Part shown: in pieces, positions 1-6,590 of the stretch
Layout of the letters: each line of letters begins with the position of its first letter
Position numbering within the stretch: position 1 is the stretch's first letter
Origin: a virus
DNA: 22,126 bases
IMG/VR virus record: IMGVR_UViG_3300028374_000070
Location: 1 to 22,126 of that record
Reading direction: 5' to 3' (one strand)
Translations under genes and position numbers: made by a program
The notes under the pieces: model-generated
Databases searched by the model: none
What the model was told of the DNA's origin: nothing
The model's input: the letters and a program-made list of their open reading frames with translations, nothing else

Positions 1-215
1 ATGATAATGAGTATAAAAAACTGATGGATTCAATTTCATACAATCCCCCATTTTTAATGCGTATGTTTAAGTGGGTGCCTTCAGTTAAAAATATCATATC
101 ATATAATAATGATAAAACCTTTTATACAAATTATAATAACCTTGGACAAATAGATAAACAAAAAATCATCCATTATCAAATGGTTGAATCTTTAGAATGG
201 GGAAACAATGATTAG
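1..215 (+). CDS. 3' end of an unrecognised gene (5' end outside window)
   Basis: An open frame runs from the first bases of the window (codons in phase with base 3) to a TAG at 213-215. The first in-frame ATG is at 24, but the frame stays open upstream of it, so this is most likely the C-terminal part of a longer protein. The visible part is about 70 residues, rich in Asn, Tyr, Ile and Lys, with no motif I recognise. Its stop overlaps the ATG of the next gene at 208 by 8 nt, which suggests translational coupling in one operon. The function is unknown. Confidence 0.6.
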   Translation, partial: DNEYKKLMDSISYNPPFLMRMFKWVPSVKNIISYNNDKTFYTNYNNLGQIDKQKIIHYQMVESLEWGNND

Positions 216-684
216 TGAAAAAATAATTAAAAAAATAGTCGGGCAAACTGATGTTGAAGTTATCGAAGATATTCTTCGTGGTAATGACATTGAAGCACCA
301 GTTGCCAAGATTGTAAATAATGGATTAGAGCTATCTTATGGGGTTTTACAGCGAAAAAAGATTTATATTGAGTCTGATGGTAATGATGTATTTATTCAAT
401 CTGAAATAGGGTTAGAACATCATGTCCCAAAGGGTATTATTAAGACGGATAAGTTTACTGACGGTGATTCGACGGAGCTATATGGTAATGAATACATCAA
501 AGATAAAGATGGCAATATGGTGAATGACGATTACACTGGTAAAAATATTATGGAGTCATTTACGAATACACATGGTCAACGCATTATGGATGCTATGTTT
601 GATGCATTACAAAATGAAGACGCCGATGAATTTATTAATTTATCGGAAGAAGATGTTAAAAAATTAGAACGGGGGCTTGGATAA
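208..684 (+). CDS. Hypothetical phage protein, 158 aa
   Basis: The ATG at 208 overlaps the end of the preceding gene and follows a purine-rich GGGGAAAC that can act as a ribosome-binding site. The product is acidic and soluble, with no signal peptide or membrane segment. The middle (roughly residues 40-95) alternates hydrophobic and polar residues as beta-rich folds do, and the last 30 residues look helical and acidic. I recognise no family motif. It is followed after 1 nt by the ATG of the next gene, so the two are probably co-expressed. A role in the virion or in replication cannot be assigned. Confidence 0.75.
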   Translation: MISEKIIKKIVGQTDVEVIEDILRGNDIEAPVAKIVNNGLELSYGVLQRKKIYIESDGNDVFIQSEIGLEHHVPKGIIKTDKFTDGDSTELYGNEYIKDKDGNMVNDDYTGKNIMESFTNTHGQRIMDAMFDALQNEDADEFINLSEEDVKKLERGLG

Positions 685-685
685 T

Positions 686-1165
686 ATGGATATATTTGAA
701 GAAGATATTAAAAAACAGTTTAAAAAACGGTCTGATCTTGAAAAACACGTTGATGGTGAATTTGAACGGCAAGAGTTATCCGAAGCCCAACGGGTAAAAA
801 AAGAACTAGATGAATATCAAGATGTGTTTAGACAATTAGAAGATCACGCAGATAGTTCTATTGATGAAAAGACGAAAACTATGGCAGAATTATTTGCTAA
901 TCAACGCAAAGCTACCGAATTATGTTCACAACTACTTCAAGTAGATGAAAAAGGCCGCGATGAGGAAACAATTGATAAGCTTTCTCAATACATTAGTTAC
1001 ATTGGACGAAAGATTGCCGATAGTTTTTCCGAAGTAGCGAATGATTATAGAGATAGTGGAGCAGAAGTTACTGAGGCGGTGATGGATTATGGTGAAATTA
1101 TGCAAGGGCATGATAATTACCTAGCAGATATTGACAATTATGGAAAAGGATTGAAGAAATTATGA
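686..1165 (+). CDS. Hypothetical helical, coiled-coil-like protein, 159 aa
   Basis: I start the gene at the ATG at 686, just after the previous stop. A TTG at 677 is in frame but would overlap the upstream gene without any better ribosome-binding site. The protein is highly charged, almost entirely helical by composition, and shows heptad-like spacing of Leu, Ile and Val over about residues 10-130, so a coiled coil is likely. It ends in NYGKGLKKL. The same ending is repeated, with one substitution, about 800 bp downstream at 1939-1968, which points to a duplication. The stop overlaps the next ATG (ATGA). No function is recognised. Confidence 0.75.
   Translation: MDIFEEDIKKQFKKRSDLEKHVDGEFERQELSEAQRVKKELDEYQDVFRQLEDHADSSIDEKTKTMAELFANQRKATELCSQLLQVDEKGRDEETIDKLSQYISYIGRKIADSFSEVANDYRDSGAEVTEAVMDYGEIMQGHDNYLADIDNYGKGLKKL
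1135..1165 (+). repeat. Direct repeat copy 1 (gene 3' end plus ATGA junction)
   Basis: These 31 bp encode the end NYGKGLKKL of the 686-1165 gene and the ATGA overlap with the next start. Their first 18 bp are identical to 1938-1955, and by hand alignment 27 of 31 bp match overall. See copy 2. Confidence 0.75.
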
Positions 1166-1509
1166 GTTATAAAGAGGCACAAGACGAAATTAGACAAAGT
1201 GATTGGGTATATTTTGAATTTGATTTATATCAAGTCCGTTCTGTAGATGATAATACTATAACCTTATGTCACCATATTGGAGATATAATTACAACTCCTG
1301 ATAGATGTGTTCACTTAAATCATACAACTAAATGGATATCTGATCAAATTCAGGAATATTATCGCATGACAGGTGAATATTCTACGTTAATTTGGACGCA
1401 TGGGCAAGTAATTAAAGAATATTTTGTTTCTGTATGGGAACGGGCTATGATATTATCAATGAAACATGCCAATACGGAGATTGCAGATGTTAGATTTTTT
1501 GGGGTATGA
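1162..1509 (+). CDS. Hypothetical protein, 115 aa
   Basis: The ATG at 1162 overlaps the stop of the upstream gene (ATGA) and lies behind GAAGAAA, a weak ribosome-binding site. The product has a beta-rich N-terminal half (about residues 15-50) with Trp and aromatic residues, then a helical C-terminal part. There is no membrane segment or recognised motif. Its stop (TGA 1507-1509) overlaps the ATG of a 46-codon ORF at 1506. The gene lies in the segment bounded by two imperfect 31-bp direct repeats (1135-1165 and 1938-1968), so it may have been added by the event that duplicated that junction. Confidence 0.7.
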   Translation: MSYKEAQDEIRQSDWVYFEFDLYQVRSVDDNTITLCHHIGDIITTPDRCVHLNHTTKWISDQIQEYYRMTGEYSTLIWTHGQVIKEYFVSVWERAMILSMKHANTEIADVRFFGV

Positions 1510-1646
1510 TATCTAAAATTGCCGAAGAATATAATAATACTAGTATAAATGGAGTATTTCCATTTAGATTGCGTGATAGTGATAAGCAAGTAAGTAAAGA
1601 AATAACATACGATAGCCATCTGAGGGAATTAACTAAACATGATTAA
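1506..1646 (+). CDS. Small ORF, 46 aa, translationally coupled
   Basis: The ATG at 1506 shares ATGA with the stop of the gene ending at 1509, and its TAA (1644-1646) overlaps the ATG at 1639 of the next reading frame. This stepwise overlap is the style used throughout the window and is the main reason to believe the ORF is translated. The 46-residue product begins MISKIAEEYNN and has no recognisable motif. It could be a genuine small accessory protein or the remnant of a larger gene, because the next gene looks frameshifted. Confidence 0.45.
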   Translation: MISKIAEEYNNTSINGVFPFRLRDSDKQVSKEITYDSHLRELTKHD

Positions 1647-1931
1647 TATAGAAGAAACTATAGTAGGTTCATATAATGAGATTAAATCGCACCTCGGAGC
1701 AATATTTAGTAATAATGAATTAGAGGATGTATTAAAGTTAAATATAAAACTACCTCAACGAGCACCTTAGATATACAATTAAAAAATATTCTCGACAACA
1801 ATTTCGACAAAAGAACTAAAAGTGCGTCTGGTGTAATAATAGGGTTGTATGCTATAAATAAATCAGATGATGATATCGTTCAAATATCAATCACACTTAA
1901 ACAATTCAACATAAAAATAACAAATGATTAA
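1639..1931 (+). pseudogene. Apparently frameshifted small gene (about 97 codons across two frames)
   Basis: From the ATG at 1639 a frame runs 43 codons to a TAG at 1768-1770. A second frame, shifted by -1, is open from 1719 to the TAA at 1929-1931 and reads like real phage protein (for example LDIQLKNILDNNFDKRTK), but it contains no ATG. Joining the frames in the A-rich stretch around 1741-1750 gives one continuous protein of about 96 residues. I therefore read this as one gene with a single-base indel. A sequencing error or a programmed -1 slip are the alternatives. The A-run there (A AAA CTA) is not a classical slippery heptamer, which favours mutation or error. The product family is unknown. 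Confidence 0.5.
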
Positions 1932-1937
1932 ATCAAT

Positions 1938-1968
1938 CAATTATGGAAAAGGATTAAGAAAACTATGA
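1938..1968 (+). repeat. Direct repeat copy 2 (orphan NYGKGLRKL gene end)
   Basis: This second copy of the 31-bp junction reads NYGKGLRKL then stop in one frame, although no gene body precedes it: the frame upstream closes at 1929-1931. Its terminal ATGA supplies the start codon of the 112-aa gene at 1965, as copy 1 does for the gene at 1162. It looks like the scar of a tandem duplication or of an insertion bounded by homologous ends. Confidence 0.7.
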
Positions 1969-2303
1969 AAGAAAATAAAGAGCAAAGGCAAATAATTGAC
2001 GAATATGAAAGAAAATACCATATCACATATGATATGCGCGATTTATATAATATAGAAACATATTACGACGAATATAGTAGGGAAATTAAGGAATATTATG
2101 AACGCATTAGAGTCGAAATTGACGAATTGGATTACACCCTATTGAATACTCAATTTAGTGGACGTGAATTAATTTTACGGCGTCGGTTAAAATTACAATT
2201 AATTTTATGGGTTGAATATTATTTAAATAGAAAGTGTTTTATGAATGAAATTAAAAAAACTATGGATGAAATTAAACAAATAGACGACTCGACTGGAAAA
2301 TAA
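1965..2303 (+). CDS. Hypothetical Tyr/Glu-rich protein, 112 aa
   Basis: The ATG at 1965 lies in the duplicated ATGA junction, behind AAGAAAA. The product is charged, unusually rich in Tyr and Glu, and strongly helical, with an amphipathic stretch over about residues 60-90. There is no signal peptide, membrane segment or catalytic motif. By eye it does not resemble the protein at 1162 that occupies the equivalent position behind the first repeat copy. The ABC-type ATPase gene starts 4 bp after its stop, so it may be a partner of that ATPase, but this is only context. Confidence 0.7.
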   Translation: MKENKEQRQIIDEYERKYHITYDMRDLYNIETYYDEYSREIKEYYERIRVEIDELDYTLLNTQFSGRELILRRRLKLQLILWVEYYLNRKCFMNEIKKTMDEIKQIDDSTGK

Positions 2304-2306
2304 AAC

Positions 2307-3074
2307 ATGATTAAATCAATTAAATTCGTAGAAGGATTTACCGTAAATGAAATTTATAAGAACGCAGATAAAGAACACCACTTCACAAGTGGCCTAAATG
2401 CGTATTGGGGGCCTAATGGTTGCGGCAAGTCAATAGCATTAAAATTCCTTAAGTCTTACTGTTCAATTCCACTTGGAGGTTGGACACAAGTTGTTGATCC
2501 AAAGACACTTGCACCCGATCCATTTCCACATTGTTATCGCGCATTCACACCTGAAAAGGATAGAGTGGTTATTGATTGGGATGGAACGCCTGTATTTTAT
2601 AATGCTGGTGATATTTCAGATAATAATGCGTGGTTTTTCCAAGCCGCTGGTAATAATTCAGAGGATGGGTTGTCCACAGAGGCTGAACGCTTTGACACAA
2701 TGACTGAAAAGCCATCGTCTGGCCAATATCGATTGAAACAAATCAATAAAATTCTTAATGTTGTTAAGAACCCACCTAATTATAATAATGCTAATCCAAA
2801 ACTGGGTGATGTTAGTGAACAGTTAGAGTATCTTAACAGTCTTCCAAAGGATGGTAAGATAACTATGCTACTTGATGAGCCAGAACGCTCTCTATCACTT
2901 CCTAAACAGAAGAAATTGCTGGAAGTATTGCTGGAGCTGTCAAAAGATTATCAAATTATCATGGCATGTCACTCGCCATTTATTCTTGATTTACCAAGAG
3001 AACAAGTTAACATTATTGAGATCGAAAAGGGTTACACAAATGAGTGTGATCAATTGTTTAATTTTAGAAAATAA
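2307..3074 (+). CDS. Stand-alone ABC/AAA_21-type ATPase, 255 aa
   Basis: This is a complete minimal ABC-type ATPase. It has a Walker A GPNGCGKS at residues 35-42, a signature SSGQ at 137-140, a Walker B MLLDEPE at 187-193 and an H-loop His at 222 (CHSPFIL). The order and spacing match the soluble ATPases of the AAA_21/RecF-like group rather than transporters: there is no membrane partner, and the DEPERSL plus HSPF signatures are typical of that group. No TOPRIM or nuclease domain follows, so it is not a full OLD nuclease. It should bind and hydrolyse ATP as a dimer. The substrate is unknown, and DNA handling is the usual guess for phage members. The neighbouring small genes give no clearer clue. 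Confidence 0.85.
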   Translation: MIKSIKFVEGFTVNEIYKNADKEHHFTSGLNAYWGPNGCGKSIALKFLKSYCSIPLGGWTQVVDPKTLAPDPFPHCYRAFTPEKDRVVIDWDGTPVFYNAGDISDNNAWFFQAAGNNSEDGLSTEAERFDTMTEKPSSGQYRLKQINKILNVVKNPPNYNNANPKLGDVSEQLEYLNSLPKDGKITMLLDEPERSLSLPKQKKLLEVLLELSKDYQIIMACHSPFILDLPREQVNIIEIEKGYTNECDQLFNFRK

Positions 3075-3076
3075 TT

Positions 3077-3208
3077 ATGGAAAATATGAAAACACAAATA
3101 GAAGCACAAACAGATATAGATTACTTAGAAAATCGAGCTAAAAATGAACTTCAGCGCGGAAATATGCTGGCATACAATAAGTATTGTTTTCTTTTAATTA
3201 AAATATAG
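3077..3208 (+). CDS. Small ORF, 43 aa
   Basis: The ORF starts 2 bp after the ATPase stop, at an ATG preceded by AAAATAATT, the A+T-rich start context used by many genes in this window. It encodes a charged 43-residue peptide whose first 30 residues look helical (MENMKTQIEAQTDIDYLEN). It has no recognised motif. The ATPase stop and this start are tightly packed, which supports translation. The TATAAATA late-promoter box at 3210 begins 2 bp after its stop, so it closes this operon. Confidence 0.45.
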   Translation: MENMKTQIEAQTDIDYLENRAKNELQRGNMLAYNKYCFLLIKI

Positions 3209-3209
3209 T

Positions 3210-3217
3210 TATAAATA
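3210..3217 (+). promoter_or_regulatory. T4-type late promoter box TATAAATA (upstream copy)
   Basis: This is an exact match to the T4 late promoter octamer. If the box occupies -13 to -6 as in T4, transcription would start near 3223. No gene begins near this point: the transcript would run through the non-coding 3209-3469 region into gp41. Confidence 0.45.
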
Positions 3218-3235
3218 GAAAAATATTGCCAAAAG

Positions 3236-3243
3236 TATAAATA
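3236..3243 (+). promoter_or_regulatory. T4-type late promoter box TATAAATA before a structured RNA
   Basis: This is an exact octamer followed by ATTATAT, the same 15 bp as the promoter in front of the gp13-like gene at 17545. Here the position where the other copies have ATG holds ATA, so the predicted start site (3249) opens a non-coding transcript. Only 6 nt later begins the first stem of the RNA fold at 3255. Confidence 0.6.
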
Positions 3244-3248
3244 ATTAT

Positions 3249-3329
3249 ATAAGACAACGAAAATAGGGTTGAGTTCACCCGAATTAACGCTTGGGAAGAT
3301 TAGTCCGTTAGGACAGTCGTTGAACCAAG
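3249..3329 (+). ncRNA. Candidate structured RNA with pseudoknot, 5' of gp41
   Basis: Four helices can form together: CAACGA 3255-3260 with TCGTTG 3317-3322; GGGT 3266-3269 with ACCC 3277-3280 (7-nt loop); GTCC 3303-3306 with GGAC 3311-3314 (GTTA tetraloop); and CTTGG 3290-3294 with CCAAG 3325-3329, which crosses the first helix and makes a pseudoknot. The G+C-rich stems stand out in an A+T-rich non-coding stretch directly behind a late promoter. An alternative fold pairs GTTCA 3273-3277 with TGAAC 3321-3325 around CCC/GGG and TCC/GGA helices. That topology loosely recalls the glutamine riboswitch, but its conserved core is not matched. It could be a riboswitch, a ribozyme-like element or a free small RNA. 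The 3' end is unknown. Confidence 0.45.
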
Positions 3330-3341
3330 AAAAGAATGTAA

Positions 3342-3378
3342 TTTCATATTTTTCATGATTTTACAGAACTATATGAAA
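3342..3378 (+). promoter_or_regulatory. Inverted repeat in the gp41 leader
   Basis: TTTCATAT (3342-3349) and ATATGAAA (3371-3378) are perfect complements around a 21-nt loop. The 3' arm contains the ATG of a 16-codon leader ORF (3373). There is no U-tract after it, so it is not a typical terminator. Its meaning is uncertain. Confidence 0.3.
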
Positions 3379-3423
3379 CAAATCGCAGTATTTAAGGATA
3401 CGCTTCGCATTACTGGAAAATAA
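3373..3423 (+). other. Upstream mini-ORF 1 (16 aa) in the gp41 leader
   Basis: The frame reads MKQIAVFKDTLRITGK then TAA. It looks protein-like in composition but is very short. It could be a leader peptide or the remains of a lost gene. It ends 1 nt before the ATG of mini-ORF 2. No other evidence supports it. Confidence 0.3.
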
Positions 3424-3424
3424 T

Positions 3425-3460
3425 ATGTTTTTGATTGACGCATCCTACGTTTTATGGTAG
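3425..3460 (+). other. Upstream mini-ORF 2 (11 aa) reaching into the gp41 RBS hairpin
   Basis: The frame reads MFLIDASYVLW then TAG at 3458-3460. It follows GGAAAA and runs through the 5' arm of the hairpin at 3442-3463, stopping inside the gp41 ribosome-binding site. A ribosome translating it would have to open that hairpin, so it could act as a coupling leader peptide. This is inferred from geometry only. Confidence 0.35.
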
Positions 3461-3463
3461 GAT
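3442..3463 (+). promoter_or_regulatory. Hairpin sequestering the gp41 ribosome-binding site
   Basis: ATCCTAC (3442-3448) pairs perfectly with GTAGGAT (3457-3463) around an 8-nt loop. The 3' arm contains AGGA (3459-3462), which is the Shine-Dalgarno sequence for the gp41 ATG at 3470 at normal spacing. A 7-bp stem over the site should reduce initiation unless the stem is opened by a protein or a ribosome. Confidence 0.55.
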
Positions 3464-3469
3464 CATACT

Positions 3470-4816
3470 ATGAACATTGATTCAAAAACCTTTGAACATA
3501 GTATCCTCTATCAATCAATTAAAAGCCCATATTTTATGGGGTCAATCATTGAACATGTTGATATAAAGTTTTTTAATGATAAAGACGTTAAAAATATATT
3601 TCGTCAAATACTATCTTTCTATAAAAGTTACTCAAAATACCCAAATCTTACAGAAATAAAGACTATTTTATCGGATGAAGCCACAAAATCGGCATTTATC
3701 AATGTTGTAGAAACATTTAAGGGGTTAGAAACCGATATTGATATTGACGTTCTTCTACAGCAAACAGAACAATATTTCAGAGAAAAATCAATTGTCAATA
3801 CTATCCTTGATATTGGTGAAAATTTTAGAGATTTGACTCATACAGAGATTGCAGAGAAAGTGACTACTGCATGTGGCCTTACGATCATTACAGATATTGG
3901 ATTTGACTATTTCAAGAGCATCGAAGAGCATATTTTATGGCTTCAAAGTGGTCAAAATAAAATATCCACTGGATTTCCGTTCTTAGATAAAAAATTAAAG
4001 GGCGGTTTTAATGCTGATGGTAGAGCACTTTATGTTATTATGGGTGGCACTAACTCAGGTAAGAGTATTGTGCTCGGTAATCTTGCTGCAAACGTAATTA
4101 GGCAGAATAAATGTATCCCAATTATCTCTTTGGAGATGGATGAGCAGCTTTATTCTCAGCGAATGTCTGCAAATTTTGCGGAAATCGAAATGGACGAGAT
4201 TAAAAACGAAATTGATGAGTTTAGATCGACTATCAACACATTTAAAGAGAATAATCCCGATGCAAAACTAATTTTAAAAGAGTTTCCCCCAGGTAAATTA
4301 ACTGTTGCGGGGTTAGATGCCTATCTTGCTAAACTAAAAAAGAGGGGATATGATTTTGGGGCAGTATTTCTTGATTATATCACCCTAATGCGGGTCGAGG
4401 TATCAAATGGTATGTATGAGAACGGTAAACAGCTTGCAGAGGACGTTAGAGCACTATCATATAAGTATGCAGTATCATTTATTACCCCAATTCAGGCAAA
4501 TCGTGGCGGTGTTGATGGTGGACAGCCAAAATTGGATAATGTTAGTGAATCTATGGGTATTGCCCATACTGCCGACTTTATTGTTAGTATATGGAGAGAA
4601 GAAGATGATGTTGAGACAGGAACGATGCGTATAGGAGTCATCAAAAACCGTATTGGAGAAAACTTTGGTGTCCAGATGTTTGAATTAAATAAATATCTGA
4701 AATTGAAGGAGGTTGATGAAGTATTTGAAGAAGACAAAGAATCGATGGGTGCTCAGTTGAAAGAACAAATGAGTGCATTAAGCATTTTTGAAGAATTGAA
4801 TTTGGATGTGAAATAA
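3470..4816 (+). CDS. 41: Replicative DNA helicase, T4 gp41 / DnaB family
   Basis: This is the hexameric 5'-3' helicase of the T4-type replisome; in T4 it unwinds the fork and works with the primase. At 448 aa it is close to T4 gp41 (475). An N-terminal helical domain (about 1-150) precedes a RecA-like core. Walker A GGTNSGKS is at about residues 192-199, followed by the ISLEM segment typical of DnaB-type helicases. Walker B FLDYITLM is at about 299-306, then ITPIQANRGG (motif H3) and a C-terminal IGVIKNRIGENFG motif that would hold the arginine finger. The start follows AGGA at 3459-3462, which is buried in a hairpin, so translation may be regulated. The gp59-like loader gene lies two genes downstream. 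Confidence 0.93.
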   Translation: MNIDSKTFEHSILYQSIKSPYFMGSIIEHVDIKFFNDKDVKNIFRQILSFYKSYSKYPNLTEIKTILSDEATKSAFINVVETFKGLETDIDIDVLLQQTEQYFREKSIVNTILDIGENFRDLTHTEIAEKVTTACGLTIITDIGFDYFKSIEEHILWLQSGQNKISTGFPFLDKKLKGGFNADGRALYVIMGGTNSGKSIVLGNLAANVIRQNKCIPIISLEMDEQLYSQRMSANFAEIEMDEIKNEIDEFRSTINTFKENNPDAKLILKEFPPGKLTVAGLDAYLAKLKKRGYDFGAVFLDYITLMRVEVSNGMYENGKQLAEDVRALSYKYAVSFITPIQANRGGVDGGQPKLDNVSESMGIAHTADFIVSIWREEDDVETGTMRIGVIKNRIGENFGVQMFELNKYLKLKEVDEVFEEDKESMGAQLKEQMSALSIFEELNLDVK

Positions 4817-4841
4817 TTCAAGTTGACAAAACCAAGTTCAT

Positions 4842-4849
4842 TATAAATA
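4842..4849 (+). promoter_or_regulatory. T4-type late promoter box TATAAATA before the 4855 gene
   Basis: This exact octamer is placed 5 nt before the ATG at 4855, the same spacing as at 9243, 17545 and 19986. A TTGACA at 4823-4828 lies 13-17 nt upstream, so a sigma70-like promoter (TTGACA with AATAAT at 4846-4851, spacer 17) could overlap it. Confidence 0.45.
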
Positions 4850-4854
4850 ATAGC

Positions 4855-5670
4855 ATGTCATCTAAAAAAATATTTTTTGTTTCTAATTATGGGCTGATGT
4901 ATGCCGCATCACAAATTTTATTAGAATACGCTGGGATAGTTCCAGAAAGGGTTCTTCACACTAAGTATTCTGAGGTTATTGATGATTTGGATACGTTTCT
5001 ATTTGAACATACTAACCATGGGGATACAATCATATTTATCGGGTTCAATTCAGATATTGAAAAGGGCGTCCGTAAAGTGTATAGTAAACATACGGGGTTC
5101 AAATTTTTAAATAATACCGATACTACCAATTCATTACATCAATCCATTGATATTTTCAAGAAATCTAATGTATCAAAGACATGCGATATCATAAATTTTG
5201 CAAGATATGCTAAAGATTGGGTATCAATGGACTTTAAGTATAAAGAATCATATATTTTAAACGTGTTGTTCAGGGTATTAGATTTTAACCAATTTTATTC
5301 TATATTTAATAAAGGGTATGACACTGAATGGGCTTCGAGTTGTATCCCATATGTTGTTGAACACATTAAAACGTTCAAAGCTCAGTCCCAAAATGTATAT
5401 GTGTTAAAGGGTTTCTACTTCGTTAACTCAAATATTCAATATTTAGATGATTATATGTATTATTATATACCCAAACTTGGCAACCTAAGCGTTATTGATA
5501 CAAAGAAGGGTAGGTTGTATCTAAGAAAGCATCCAGACTGCGAGAAAGACATTCTCACGTTCGCAAACAAGGTATGCGACGATACAGTTGGATATAAAAA
5601 TTTATGTTCAGCAAATATCTCAAAAACATTTCTAGAATTAACCAAACAAATTAAAAAATATGATCTATAA
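4855..5670 (+). CDS. Hypothetical protein between gp41 and the gp33-like gene, 271 aa
   Basis: The ATG at 4855 lies 5 nt behind a TATAAATA box, and the stop overlaps the next ATG by 11 nt. The N-terminal half has alternating beta strands and helices (KIFFVSNYGLMYAASQILLE, then TIIFIGFNSD), like a Rossmann-type or DHH-type phosphoesterase fold. The C-terminal region (LSVIDTKKGRLYLRKHPD) slightly recalls the end of DHH/DHHA1 proteins. The DHH signature itself is absent, so any such link would be to a divergent or inactive member. Its position between helicase and late-transcription/loader genes suggests a DNA-metabolism role. I do not recognise the family with confidence. Confidence 0.85.
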   Translation: MSSKKIFFVSNYGLMYAASQILLEYAGIVPERVLHTKYSEVIDDLDTFLFEHTNHGDTIIFIGFNSDIEKGVRKVYSKHTGFKFLNNTDTTNSLHQSIDIFKKSNVSKTCDIINFARYAKDWVSMDFKYKESYILNVLFRVLDFNQFYSIFNKGYDTEWASSCIPYVVEHIKTFKAQSQNVYVLKGFYFVNSNIQYLDDYMYYYIPKLGNLSVIDTKKGRLYLRKHPDCEKDILTFANKVCDDTVGYKNLCSANISKTFLELTKQIKKYDL

Positions 5671-5950
5671 TAACTTATTCGAAAAATCACCATTAGAAGA
5701 GCTTGAATTTAACGAATTTCATGAAATGATCTTGAAGTTTTGCACATATGTGTGTATGTTGAAGAATAAAAAGTTAAATTACCCTTCGATTTTTGTTGCA
5801 ATTGTTGAAGATAAGGGTTTACTAGAACTATATACAGAATTTTGTGGATTTGATAACACCAGAGACTCAATTTTAGAGTTTTTAAAGTTTGATGAAAGCA
5901 TAACCAAGAGTAAGTTTATTAAAAAAGTAATCAATAATGGAAGAATTTGA
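5660..5950 (+). CDS. gp33-like late transcription co-activator (by synteny)
   Basis: The gene encodes 96 aa, acidic and helical, and overlaps both neighbours (11 nt upstream, 14 nt downstream). In T4 the order is 33-59-32, with gp33 of 112 aa and gp59 of 217 aa. Here a 96-aa gene, a 212-aa gene and gp32 follow each other in the same order. gp33 joins gp55 on RNA polymerase and links it to the gp45 clamp at late promoters. The helical segment at about residues 14-50 (FHEMILKFCTYV, then KLNYPSIFVAIVEDKG) fits the general pattern I remember for distant gp33 proteins, but I see no diagnostic motif. Function is inferred mainly from position, size and the many T4-type late boxes. Confidence 0.5.
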   Translation: MIYNNLFEKSPLEELEFNEFHEMILKFCTYVCMLKNKKLNYPSIFVAIVEDKGLLELYTEFCGFDNTRDSILEFLKFDESITKSKFIKKVINNGRI

Positions 5951-6575
5951 GAAAGTTATTTATAATACCTATTTAAAGGTTATTGCAGCTAAACAGCAAC
6001 GGGCATTTAGTTATCGAAAAAACTTTGACGATCTGGATGTTGAAAAACGGGGCGATTTAATCAAATTGTCAAATTTTCTAAAAAGATATCCACATATCCA
6101 AGTAGAAAAATTTCTAGAATCACCTTATAAACTTTTTGAAGACACAAAATTTTTCCCATTGAAGTTTTATACTAAGCGCAGAGCACTATCGGCATACATT
6201 ACATACAAAAAGCAGTTGATTAATCTACCGCCAGATAATGAATACCAGATTAATACAGTAGTAACCAGCCTAAAATTCATTTTAAAGTTTTGCATAGCCG
6301 AAAAGATCAAAGTGGTTGATTATATTGAACATATAGATGGAATTAACTCATGTCTCACGCACCTTAAAGAAGATAATGTTAGCATTTATACATTATTTGG
6401 GTTTGACAACTTCAAATCAATACTGTATAATACCGATTCAGAATTGAAAACATTGTTATTCGGAAGTAATTATATAGATTACGATATTATGCATAGAAAA
6501 TATATTCATAGTAAAAAATGTCGAGAACTTGTAGAAAAGGGCTTGAAAAAGATCAAAGACTATGGTATAATATAA
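5937..6575 (+). CDS. 59: gp59-like helicase loader (by synteny and length)
   Basis: The 212-aa product is basic and helical throughout, close in length to T4 gp59 (217 aa), and its gene lies directly before gp32 as in T4. gp59 loads the gp41 helicase onto gp32-coated forked DNA. Shared pattern with gp59, judged from memory: a KR..D segment followed by a helix (KRGDLIKLSNFLKRYP), a short FLESP segment, and an AL..Y..Y+..L helix (ALSAYITYKKQL) where T4 has ALVFYREYIGRL. No metal or nucleotide site is expected or seen. The start ATG at 5937 overlaps the gp33-like gene. Without an alignment the family call stays moderate. Confidence 0.6.
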   Translation: MEEFEKVIYNTYLKVIAAKQQRAFSYRKNFDDLDVEKRGDLIKLSNFLKRYPHIQVEKFLESPYKLFEDTKFFPLKFYTKRRALSAYITYKKQLINLPPDNEYQINTVVTSLKFILKFCIAEKIKVVDYIEHIDGINSCLTHLKEDNVSIYTLFGFDNFKSILYNTDSELKTLLFGSNYIDYDIMHRKYIHSKKCRELVEKGLKKIKDYGII

Positions 6576-6590
6576 AGATCAAATAAATTT

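Noticed and set aside
1853-1860. TATAAATA octamer
   Set aside because: It is inside the downstream frame of the split small gene and is not placed before a start codon at the 5-6 nt spacing seen elsewhere, so it is probably coincidental codon sequence.
3251-3335. tRNA, group I intron or hammerhead ribozyme in the gp41 leader
   Set aside because: No cloverleaf with a T-loop can be drawn. The intron S-like AAGATTAGTCC has no matching P7 partner upstream, and the hammerhead core CTGATGA is absent.
4823-4860. TGACA/TGTCA stem masking the start at 4855
   Set aside because: It is only 5 bp with a loop of about 27 nt, too weak to claim next to the stronger hairpins at gp20 and gp21.
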